Of a stretch of 64,000 nt of DNA, positions 45,968 to 53,669 are shown in pieces. Origin of the DNA: Affinundibacterium flavidum (GTDB lineage Bacteria > Pseudomonadota > Gammaproteobacteria > Burkholderiales > Burkholderiaceae_D); assembly GCF_014284175.1 (NCBI RefSeq), contig NZ_JACOGA010000005.1, positions 124,001-188,000 on the forward strand, in the 5' to 3' direction. The number at the start of each line of letters is the position of its first letter. Positions within the stretch are counted from its first letter, which is position 1. Both the position numbers and the translations under genes were made by a program. The notes below the pieces were generated by a model. That model had not been told where the DNA came from. It saw only the letters and a list, made by a program, of their open reading frames with translations, and made no database searches.

Positions 45968-47751
45968 GCGCCATACATCAACTTATCACCGATCATCTCG
46001 ATATTTGGACCGCCGCAGACACCGAAAAAAAATCGGGACGTGGGCGAGCTTCTGGCAATGCGAATAGCGTGTATGGCATTAAGAAATTGCGTGAATTGAT
46101 TTTGGAATTGGCGGTGCGCGGGAAGTTGGTGCCGCAAGATCCGAATGATGAACCTGCCTTTGAGTTGTTGAAGCGTCTTAACGAAGATAATTTATTGCTC
46201 GTCAATGAGGGAAAAATAAAAAAGGAAAGACCTTTACCCGCCATTACCGAAGACGAAAAACTATTCGAAATACCTTCGAATTGGGAATGGGTACGGCTTG
46301 ATGACATCGGAAGTACCTTCATCGGACTAACATATTCACCAAAAGACATTACTGATGTTGGAATCCCAGTGCTACGTTCGTCGAATATTCAAAACGGAAA
46401 AATTGATTTAACAGATCTTGTTCGAGTGTCGGCGAATATTAAGAGCAATCTATTTGTGAACCATGGTGATCTGTTAATTTGTGCCCGAAATGGAAGTAAG
46501 TCTCTAGTCGGTAAAACGGCGATGATCAAAGATCTAAATGAGCCAATGGTTTTTGGCGCATTTATGGCGATATATAAAAGTCGATTCAATTGTTATGTCG
46601 AAGTATTTCTGAATTCACCAATTTTTAGAAAATTCCTTGACGGAGTTGCGACAACGACTATAAATCAAATAACACAAAACAATCTCAAGACAACATCGAT
46701 ACCCATTCCTCCCCTTGAGGAACAACACCGCATAGTAGCCAAAGTAGACGAACTAATGGCGTTATGCGACCAACTAGAAGCCCAACACAACAACGCCGCC
46801 GACGCCCACGAACAACTCGTCAGCCACTTGTTAAGCACGCTCACGCAATCGCAAGATGCAGCAGACTTCAACGCCAACTGGCAACGCATCGCCACCCATT
46901 TCGACTCCCTGTTCACTACTGAATCCAGCATAGACGCCCTCAAACAAACCCTGCTGCAACTAGCAGTCATGGGCAAACTCGTACCACAAGACCCGAACGA
47001 CGAACCGGCTAGCGAGTTGCTTAAGCGGATACAGGCTGAGAAAGCGAAGTTGGTTGCTGAGGGGACGATTAAGAAGGATAAACCGTTGGCGGCGATTGAA
47101 GAAAATGAGAAGTGTTTTGATCTTCCTAAAGGTTGGGAGTGGATTAGGCTTGGCACATTGGTCGAAAAAAGCGGTGCTGGTTGGAGTCCAAGCTGTGAAG
47201 CATATCCACGCATTGGTACTGATTGGGGGGTATTAAAAGTTAGTGCTGTATCTTGGGGTAAATTTTTACCTGATGAGAATAAAGCACTTCCAAAGTCGCT
47301 TGAGGCGAGATTGGATTGTGTGGTTGAGGAAGGGGATTTCTTAATATCCAGAGCAAATACCGCTGAACTAGTGGCGAAAAGTGTGGTAATCGACGAGTGC
47401 CCACCTAATTTAATGCTGTCAGACAAAATCGTCAGGCTTCGCCTTTCATCACTTTGCGACAAACAGTTTATCAATCTTGCAAATGCGTCGCCATTTGCAC
47501 GAGCCTATTATTTACTCCACGCTGGTGGAACAAGTAGCTCTATGAAAAATGTGACGAGAGAACAGATACTTAACCTCATTTTCTGTTGTCCTCCACTAGA
47601 GGAACAACATCGCATAGTAGCCAAAGTAGATGAACTAATGTCCATATGCGAGCAACTAAAATCCCGCATCATCAAAGCTAAACAGCATCAACAAAAACTA
47701 GCTGATGTTCTCGTAGAAAATTCACTCTCAATGTCGAAACCACTCCACTGA
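45964..47751 (+). CDS. hsdS: type I restriction-modification specificity subunit
   Basis: 595 residues with two half-repeats. Each half has a conserved entry helix (LAVRGKLVPQDPNDEPA at about 50 and LAVMGKLVPQDPNDEPA at about 334), a target recognition domain (about 95-248 and 383-541), and an exit helix (EEQHRIVAKVDELM at about 252 and 546). The two halves would each read one part of a bipartite site. The start overlaps the DUF1016 stop (ATGA). The first TRD and its flank (46190-46700) are visibly more A/T-rich than the neighbouring helices, as expected after TRD exchange. Confidence 0.93.
   Translation: MSAIHQLITDHLDIWTAADTEKKSGRGRASGNANSVYGIKKLRELILELAVRGKLVPQDPNDEPAFELLKRLNEDNLLLVNEGKIKKERPLPAITEDEKLFEIPSNWEWVRLDDIGSTFIGLTYSPKDITDVGIPVLRSSNIQNGKIDLTDLVRVSANIKSNLFVNHGDLLICARNGSKSLVGKTAMIKDLNEPMVFGAFMAIYKSRFNCYVEVFLNSPIFRKFLDGVATTTINQITQNNLKTTSIPIPPLEEQHRIVAKVDELMALCDQLEAQHNNAADAHEQLVSHLLSTLTQSQDAADFNANWQRIATHFDSLFTTESSIDALKQTLLQLAVMGKLVPQDPNDEPASELLKRIQAEKAKLVAEGTIKKDKPLAAIEENEKCFDLPKGWEWIRLGTLVEKSGAGWSPSCEAYPRIGTDWGVLKVSAVSWGKFLPDENKALPKSLEARLDCVVEEGDFLISRANTAELVAKSVVIDECPPNLMLSDKIVRLRLSSLCDKQFINLANASPFARAYYLLHAGGTSSSMKNVTREQILNLIFCCPPLEEQHRIVAKVDELMSICEQLKSRIIKAKQHQQKLADVLVENSLSMSKPLH
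46717..46758 (+). repeat. near-identical 42-bp direct repeat within hsdS (mate at 47599-47640)
   Basis: The two 42-base blocks encoding EEQHRIVAKVDELM differ at two bases only and are 882 bases (294 codons) apart, so recombination would keep frame and delete or swap one TRD. By contrast the entry-helix repeats encode the same protein with many synonymous differences. Confidence 0.8.
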
Positions 47752-47796
47752 GTGTCAATCACAAGCTCACACTCTATTTAAGAAAGTGAAGAAAAT

Positions 47797-48732
47797 ATGG
47801 CGTATCCCATCGAAAGAAAATTAGTGATCGGTGTCTCGTCGAGTGCGCTGTTTGATCTCTCGGAGTCGAATCAAATCTATTTAGATCATGGTGTTGCTGC
47901 GTATCGAGATCATCAAGAAACCAATATCGATCTTCCTTTCCCTCGTGGCGTGGCGTTTCCTTTTATTCGACGGTTTTTGAGCATTAACAAAGCATTCCCA
48001 AAACAATCACCAGTCGAAGTTGTCCTATTATCGAGAAATTCGCCTGAGACTGGATTAAGAATTTTTCGTTCGATCAAACACTATGGATTAGATGTCAGCC
48101 GCGCGGCTTTCATGGCTGGTCGTTCACCACATGAATACCTGCCTGCATTTAACGCTTCACTTTTTCTAAGTGCGAACGAAAGCGATGTACAAAGAGCGAT
48201 TGATGAAGATTATCCGGCTGGCGTTGTCTTGCCGTCGAAAGTTTACGATGATGAAGCTGACGCAGAACTGCGAGTCGCATTCGATTTTGATGGCGTAATT
48301 GCGGATGATGAGGCGGAGACGGTGTTCAAGAAGAATAATGACTTAGAGGAGTTTCAGGCACACGAAGCTAAGAATATGTCCATTCCACATCAACCAGGTC
48401 CTCTTGCCGACCTATTTAAGAAGCTCTCCTTCATGCAAAAGCTAGAAGAGAAGCGGCAAAAGGAGGAACCAAGTTATCAAAAAATTTTACGAATTTCCAT
48501 CGTAACTGCACGAAACGCGCCATCGCACGAACGTGTTGTTACTACACTCAAAGATTGGGGTGTTTCTGTCGATGAAGCTTTTTTCTTAGGCGGAATGGAA
48601 AAATCTAGAGTTCTAACAGTTTTAAAACCCCATATGTTTTTTGACGATCAACGCAGTCACTTAGAATCACCGGGAGGAGATATTCCTATGGTGCACATTC
48701 CATTTGGGATCGCCAATCAAAAAGCAGTGTAA
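47797..48732 (+). CDS. cytosolic 5'-nucleotidase-like protein (cN-I family)
   Basis: 311 residues resembling the 5'-nucleotidase family that includes eukaryotic cN-IA: SPVEVVLLSRNSPETGLR (about 70-90), then the HAD nucleophile motif AFDFDGVIADDEAE near residue 164, and late ITVTARNAPSHER-like (SIVTARNAPSHER) and FFDDQRSH motifs. Predicted to remove phosphate from nucleoside monophosphates in the cytoplasm. It follows hsdS by 45 bases on the same strand and could be co-transcribed. No frame damage seen. Confidence 0.85.
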   Translation: MAYPIERKLVIGVSSSALFDLSESNQIYLDHGVAAYRDHQETNIDLPFPRGVAFPFIRRFLSINKAFPKQSPVEVVLLSRNSPETGLRIFRSIKHYGLDVSRAAFMAGRSPHEYLPAFNASLFLSANESDVQRAIDEDYPAGVVLPSKVYDDEADAELRVAFDFDGVIADDEAETVFKKNNDLEEFQAHEAKNMSIPHQPGPLADLFKKLSFMQKLEEKRQKEEPSYQKILRISIVTARNAPSHERVVTTLKDWGVSVDEAFFLGGMEKSRVLTVLKPHMFFDDQRSHLESPGGDIPMVHIPFGIANQKAV

Positions 48733-48840
48733 TCGATAAAATGGTCTGTCATAATTATTCTCTAGTGAACACGATTGGAATCAGCTTCGCAATAGACTCA
48801 AAAACATAAACATTCATAGACTGCAATGTAGATAGCAATT

Positions 48841-49698
48841 ATGCCGCCAGAAAACACAGACACTCAGCCCAAACAATTCTCATTATTTGAAAACACTGAC
48901 CCCAAAACTGCACAAGCGGATTTAGCATTGCCGCCCACCGGAAAATTCAGTAACTACGTGGTATATGTTGATGAGAGCGGTGATCATGGCATGCAAACTT
49001 TGGACGAGAACTATCCCGTTTTTGTTTTGGCATTTTGCATCTTCCACAAACGCTACTATTGCGAAACTGTCGTACCGGCATTAGAAAAATTTAAGTTTAA
49101 TCATTTCGGTCACGATCTTATTGTCTTGCATGAAAACGAGATACGCAAAGAAAAAGGGAACTTTAATTTTTTCCAAAGTCGTGCGCACAAACATGCGTTT
49201 CTGAATGAGTTAACAAACATTATCGATGCCAGCAATTTTATTTTGGTTAGCTGTGTGATCGATAAAACGGAATTAAAAAATAAGGTCGGACAAGAGACCA
49301 ACCCATATCACCTCGCGCTTGGATTCTGCCTTGAAACCCTCTATGAATTTTTACAGGAAAAGAATCAGGATGGCGCTACCACGCACGTCGTGGTGGAGCG
49401 CAGAGGACCAAAAGAAGACAATGAACTCGAATTAGAATTTCGCCGTACTTGCGACGGCGAGAATCGCCTGAACATTCCACTCCCGTTCAACATCATTTTT
49501 GCAGATAAAAAAGTGAATTCAACAGGATTGCAACTCGCAGACTTAGTTGCTCGCCCAATCGGCATGCGCTTCCTTCGCCCTACACAAGACAATCGTGCGT
49601 TTGATGTGCTGAAGAAAAAATTCTATTGTGATGGCGGCAGAGAGAACGTCGGCGAAGGATTTGAAAACTGGGGTTTGAAAATTTACCCACAGCCATAA
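48841..49698 (+). CDS. DUF3800 protein
   Basis: 285 residues. The DUF3800 signature VYVDESGDHG is at about residues 40-49, and the second conserved block LQLADLVARPIG lies near 230; acidic residues in both suggest an RNase H-like metal site. The family is common beside restriction and defence genes, but its activity is not established. A Gln/Lys-rich N-terminus of about 35 residues precedes the core. It follows the 5'-nucleotidase gene on the same strand after 108 bases. Confidence 0.85.
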   Translation: MPPENTDTQPKQFSLFENTDPKTAQADLALPPTGKFSNYVVYVDESGDHGMQTLDENYPVFVLAFCIFHKRYYCETVVPALEKFKFNHFGHDLIVLHENEIRKEKGNFNFFQSRAHKHAFLNELTNIIDASNFILVSCVIDKTELKNKVGQETNPYHLALGFCLETLYEFLQEKNQDGATTHVVVERRGPKEDNELELEFRRTCDGENRLNIPLPFNIIFADKKVNSTGLQLADLVARPIGMRFLRPTQDNRAFDVLKKKFYCDGGRENVGEGFENWGLKIYPQP

Positions 49699-49699
49699 A

Positions 49700-49762
49700 G
49701 CGAAAAGCCCCGATGAAACTCACCGAGGCTTAGACGCCGACCAGGAACCCCCAATCCACTTG
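49700..49762 (-). ncRNA. candidate small RNA, about 60 nt
   Basis: On the minus strand a promoter (49769-49796) is followed by a short non-coding stretch containing GTGGATTGGGGGTTCCTGG, then a terminator hairpin at about 49706-49730. The 11-bp stem AGCCTCGGTGA/TCATCGGGGCT has a 3-nt loop and two G-U pairs, and ends in TTTTCGCTTT. No reading frame with a ribosome site fits in the transcript, and no minus-strand gene lies upstream that would need this terminator. Rfam's betaproteobacterial toxic sRNA is one family to test; I cannot confirm a match. Confidence 0.6.
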
Positions 49763-49768
49763 AGCAGA

Positions 49769-49796
49769 ATTATAGCAAAGCAGCGTTAAATCACAA
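49769..49796 (-). promoter_or_regulatory. sigma-70 promoter of the candidate small RNA
   Basis: On the minus strand TTGTGA (complement of 49791-49796) and TATAAT (complement of 49769-49774) are 16 bases apart. Expected start of transcription is near 49762. Confidence 0.65.
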
Positions 49797-50032
49797 GTGG
49801 AATTATTGAAAATATCGCTGTTACAACGAATGCTGTTCGCGCTCTAGAATGCCAAACAGACATCGAAATGATAGGTTAAGCGTGCGCCAATCTAGGTCTA
49901 ATTTTAATTAATTACAAACCTACTATTTTGTATCGAAAATCTGTAAGCCATTGAAATAAATAACTATTTCCATTTAATCACAAATGTCACCATGTTGCAC
50001 TTATAGTACTTAAAATCTGAAGAAACTCATCC

Positions 50033-50902
50033 ATGTCCCAACCATTCTCCCTAAAAATCTTCGTAGCCACCGGCGACCCAGACGGCCTGCGCATCGTCGA
50101 ACGCAGCAATTGGATAGGCAAAGCGATTGTGTTCCCCCGGCCTTTGCTACCGACCATAAAACAACGTGAAGAGTTTGCGCAAACGGGTGTCTATCTTTTG
50201 CTTGGCCCGCGCCCTGATGGTGATGGCGAGATGATTTATATAGGCGAAGGTGATCCAGTAAGACCGAGAATGGAGAACCATTTCAGCAATAAAGATTTTT
50301 GGACACGGGCAGTCTTTTTTGTCGCAGGTTCTGGTCAGCTCAATAAAGCGCACGTGCAGTTTCTTGAATCGCAATTGATCCAACGTGCCAAAGACGCAAA
50401 GCGTATGCGTTTGGAAAATATCAAATCTGAGACGGAACCTACGCTATCAGAAGCAGACCGCGCAGACATGTTGGTGTTTCTCGATCATATGTTGAGCATG
50501 TTGCCTGTCTTGGGTATATCTGCTTTTGAAATGACACGCGCAACCGACATTCGCGTTGCGGACATAACGCTTTTGAACTGTGTCGGCAAGGGTTTAAAAG
50601 CGCAGGGATATGAATCCAATCAAGGCTTTGTCGTGAAGGCGAATTCGCAAGCGAGTGTCGAACTCACTGCATCTATGCAGCAACAAATGCACGGCATTGT
50701 CGATCTACGTCAAGACTTAATCGCCAACGAAGTATTGCAGCGAGTCGGCGATTGCTATGTCTTCAAACAGGACTACAGTTTTTCTAGCCCATCCACCGCT
50801 GCAGCAATTATTTTAGGGCGCAGCGCTAATGGTCGTACCGAATGGAAAGATGAAACTGGTCGTACGCTCAAAGAGATACAAACGCAGCAGGCTGGGCTCT
50901 AA
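50033..50902 (+). CDS. GIY-YIG nuclease-like protein with DUF4357 domain
   Basis: 289 residues. A GIY-YIG-like core is seen as GVYLLLGPRPDG (about residue 52) and MIYIGEGD (about 66) with a later Arg and Glu (FLESQLIQRAKD). The C-terminal about 75 residues match DUF4357 (FVVKANSQASVELTASM through AIILGRSANGRTEWK). Such proteins occur in defence and mobile regions, but their targets are unknown. Its own upstream region (49800-50032) is A/T-rich with no other gene. Confidence 0.82.
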   Translation: MSQPFSLKIFVATGDPDGLRIVERSNWIGKAIVFPRPLLPTIKQREEFAQTGVYLLLGPRPDGDGEMIYIGEGDPVRPRMENHFSNKDFWTRAVFFVAGSGQLNKAHVQFLESQLIQRAKDAKRMRLENIKSETEPTLSEADRADMLVFLDHMLSMLPVLGISAFEMTRATDIRVADITLLNCVGKGLKAQGYESNQGFVVKANSQASVELTASMQQQMHGIVDLRQDLIANEVLQRVGDCYVFKQDYSFSSPSTAAAIILGRSANGRTEWKDETGRTLKEIQTQQAGL

Positions 50903-51134
50903 TGAGAATATAACAAGCCATTCAAAACCTTTTCCCCTTTTTGAAAATTAGTGGAATACGGACACTGCATTCGGCATACGTGGCATTGAATGCAATGTAA
51001 CGCGAAGAATTCATAGTTTCGCTAAAGAACTAATCACTTCCTCTCTAACCTTAGCCCATAGGAAAAGAAGGTACGGTCGCTGCGCAGTATCGACAGTCTT
51101 TTAGACTCAAAAAAACTTTGATGATTACAACCGC

Positions 51135-51800
51135 TTAATTCCCATTGCGCACCACCGTGTGATATTTTTCATTTTTGAGTTTCTTCAAGTTTTCACGTTG
51201 AATTACCAACTCCATTTTTTTAAGTTCTTTCTCTATCTCAAATCGTAGATCAAAAACCGCGATATTTTTATTTAATAAAATAAGCTCAGCTTCTTTTTTC
51301 TGGTTCTCAAGATTAATTGATTTTTCAGATTTTGCCTGCACTTTCCCCCATTGCCATAGTTTCACCGCACCGAAGGCCGAAAATATGAAGGTGAATAATA
51401 AACTCAACTGAAATCCGGTTTCAGGATTTCTTACGAAGTAATTTATTTTGTTCGGTGGCGTGCTTGTAAATTTTTGCAGTTCCAATATATGATCATTTAT
51501 ATCGTCGATTCGTTTTTGCCAAAGCAAAACTTGAGTCTTCGACTTCAAATTTTTATTTATATGCACTTCATCACATGGCATATCATCATCGCCATTTAGC
51601 TTCGAAATGCAATTAGTCAAATCCCAGCGTAACCTTTTTACTTCATCAATGTTTTGTCGATGGGCATTATATTGATGGCTCCTAAAAAGCTCATCGGCAA
51701 AACTGGACGCGAATGATCCACTGGCGAATGCTAGCGCTAAGAAAAACAGTGCTAGTACAGAATTCGGACTGTTACTTGCTGGAGAAAATGGAAGATTCAT
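51135..51800 (-). CDS. membrane protein with coiled-coil segments, unknown
   Basis: 221 residues, not recognised. Hydrophobic segments lie at about residues 14-34 (SVLALFFLALAFASGSFASS) and 130-150 (FQLSLLFTFIFSAFGAVKLW). Between them is a periplasmic loop with two Cys (CISKLNGDDDMPCDE), which could form a disulfide. The last 65 residues are charged and coiled-coil-like (KSEKSINLENQKKEAELIL, then EIEKELKKMELVIQRENLKK) and should be cytoplasmic. Base use is more A/T-rich than the core genome here. Confidence 0.65.
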   Translation of the reverse strand: MNLPFSPASNSPNSVLALFFLALAFASGSFASSFADELFRSHQYNAHRQNIDEVKRLRWDLTNCISKLNGDDDMPCDEVHINKNLKSKTQVLLWQKRIDDINDHILELQKFTSTPPNKINYFVRNPETGFQLSLLFTFIFSAFGAVKLWQWGKVQAKSEKSINLENQKKEAELILLNKNIAVFDLRFEIEKELKKMELVIQRENLKKLKNEKYHTVVRNGN

Positions 51801-51888
51801 TTATATTTATTCCTAAACTAAATTAACAATATAGAAAATCTTAACACGTAGAATTTTTTGCAAAATAGAATTTAGAATATCTACCCTT

Positions 51889-52725
51889 ATGCATAAAAAT
51901 ATTTCCCAGTCTATTCAAAGTACGCTCACTTATGCAACAGATCTAATCGGCGAAGCAGATGCCCTCGTGATTACTTCCGGTGCAGCCATGGGTATAGACT
52001 CGGGTCTACCAGACTTCCGCGGCGAAAACGGTTTCTGGAACGCCTACCCTGCTCTCGGCAACTTGGGAATCAACTTCACTCAAATCGCAAACCCCAAAGC
52101 ATTTCAACGACACCCAGAATTGGCTTGGGGTTTCTATGGGCATCGCTTGCAGCTTTATCGCAATACGATTCCGCATGAGGGCTTTCAGTGCTTGTTGAAG
52201 CTAGCAGAACAGATGCCGCTAGGCTTGCGACACTTCACCAGCAATGTCGACGGCCAATTTGCAAAAGCGGGGTTTGAGTCACGTCATATCACGCAATGTC
52301 ATGGGTCAATTCACATGCTGCAATGCATGGATCAGTGAGGGAATGAAGCTTGGCACGCAGATGAATTTCAGCCTATCGTTGATGAGTCCAACTGCATATT
52401 AATTTCACCTTTACCGCGCTGTCCGGTTTGCGATGTTTTAGCCAGACCGAATATTTTAATGTTTGGAGACTGGGAATTTGAAGGCCACCGGTACGCACAA
52501 TCACAATCCAGCCTTTTGACATGGTTCGCCCGCGCATCACGTCCAGTGGTAATAGAAATTGGCGCTGGCACAGCGATTCCAAGTGCAAGGCATTTTGGCG
52601 AAGGACTTGATTGCCCTCTCATAAGAATTAATCCATCAGAATCTGAAGTTGGCTTGCATCGAGATATCAGTATTCCTTTGGGTGCGAAGGAAGCACTGTT
52701 ACGAATAGCAGATGCGCTAGTCTAA
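51889..52725 (+). pseudogene. Sir2-family NAD-dependent deacylase, interrupted by an in-frame TGA
   Basis: One continuous frame of 278 codons with a single TGA at 52336-52338 (codon 150). Before it: Sir2 motifs SGAAMGIDSGLPDFRG (31-46), TSNVDGQF and the catalytic ITQCHGSIH. After it: LPRCPVCDVLARPNILMFGD (second half of the zinc site), IEIGAGTAIPS and INPSESE. Both halves read as sirtuin, so the gene is disrupted by a point change, a real recoding event or an assembly error. The first zinc Cys pair looks incomplete around the stop (one Cys in LQCMDQ). Confidence 0.85.
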
Positions 52726-52737
52726 TTCACGATTGAG

Positions 52738-53110
52738 CTATTTATTAAAAATGATCTCAAATGCCAACTGGCATGTCTGTTGTATCTGCTCCGGTAAAAG
52801 TTTGCGATTTTGTGGAATGCGTGCCGCGTCTCGAATTACGTCATTGACGTTCGAGAATGTGCTTTCACTCAACTTCAGAACGGTATCCTTCAACTTCTTA
52901 CTTAAGTCGGGGCTAACGCGCCTCTCCCAAGTATCATGGAATTCTTCAAGTAACGCTCCGAAAAGTTCGATAGTATCGTAGATATACAGTACGTCTTGAG
53001 CTTGCTTTAGCGCAGGACGATCCTTTTGGATTAGAAATTTCTGAATGATGAAGCAAAGCGGGTTGGCTACCTTAATGTCCATTGATGATGGTATCGATTC
53101 ATAAATGCAA
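52738..53110 (-). pseudogene. truncated nucleotidyltransferase-like gene, C-terminal remnant
   Basis: An ATG at 53082 would give 114 residues, but the minus-strand frame stays open to about 53133 and the upstream codons continue sensibly (RFDCIYESIPSSMDIKVANP). The sequence VANPLCFIIQKFLIQKDR then KQAQDVLYIYDTIELFGALL resembles the C-terminal helical part of AbiEii/GSU2403-like nucleotidyltransferase-fold proteins. The catalytic N-terminal part is absent, and its place is taken by an IS21-type remnant. The assignment is from memory of the family and is moderate. Confidence 0.55.
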
Positions 53111-53430
53111 TCAAATCTCTGGAAAAAAAGTATGGATCAGTTCGCTTTGAAGAGGCATGCAAGTATGCAGTAGAAAATAAGATTTATGATACTTCAACAA
53201 TCAAACGAATCTTGGCTAGAAATCTTGATCGACTTCTTTCAATCAATCGAAGTAATGCAAACAACGAAAAACAAGAAAACGTGGCAAGTTCGGAACACAA
53301 CAATATTCGTGGCGCCGAGTATTTTCAAAAAATATTAAATGAAGAAAATATTGAGAAGGGAAACAGCACGGTGAAGGCGCGTGGCTCAACTAATGTAAGA
53401 GGGTATTTTGAGTACTACGCTCCCAAGTAG
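53089..53430 (+). mobile_element. IS21-family istA transposase remnant (C-terminal)
   Basis: A frame open from 53089 to the stop at 53428-53430 reads KKYGSVRFEEACKYAVENKI, then DTSTIKRILARNLDRLL, and HNNIRGAEYFQKILNEE. These match the C-terminal end of IS21-type IstA transposases (the ACxxA...IKxIL and NIRGAxYF motifs). The catalytic DDE part and istB are missing. Its 5' end abuts the truncated nucleotidyltransferase, so this is probably an old insertion scar at the right end of the accessory segment. Confidence 0.65.
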
Positions 53431-53669
53431 TGTTGTCGACTTACGTTAATCCTGAACGTAATCATTAAGGAAATCGAAGCCATTTTTTTCACGTCAAAAT
53501 TTTCTTACATGTTTTTTGTCGTCTGCTTTTCCCCACCCATTTTTATCCAACACACCACGCCCGCGACAGCTTCCCTTTGTTACCCACAAATAGTGCGCTA
53601 TGATGTTTCTTTGCATTAAGTCATGTGACTTATTCGGAACTATCTCTTTTTGCCGCTATCGGGATTAAC

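Noticed and set aside
46665..47474. 269-codon minus-strand frame inside hsdS
   Set aside because: Antisense to conserved HsdS motifs; Ser/Cys-rich composition is typical of a shadow frame.
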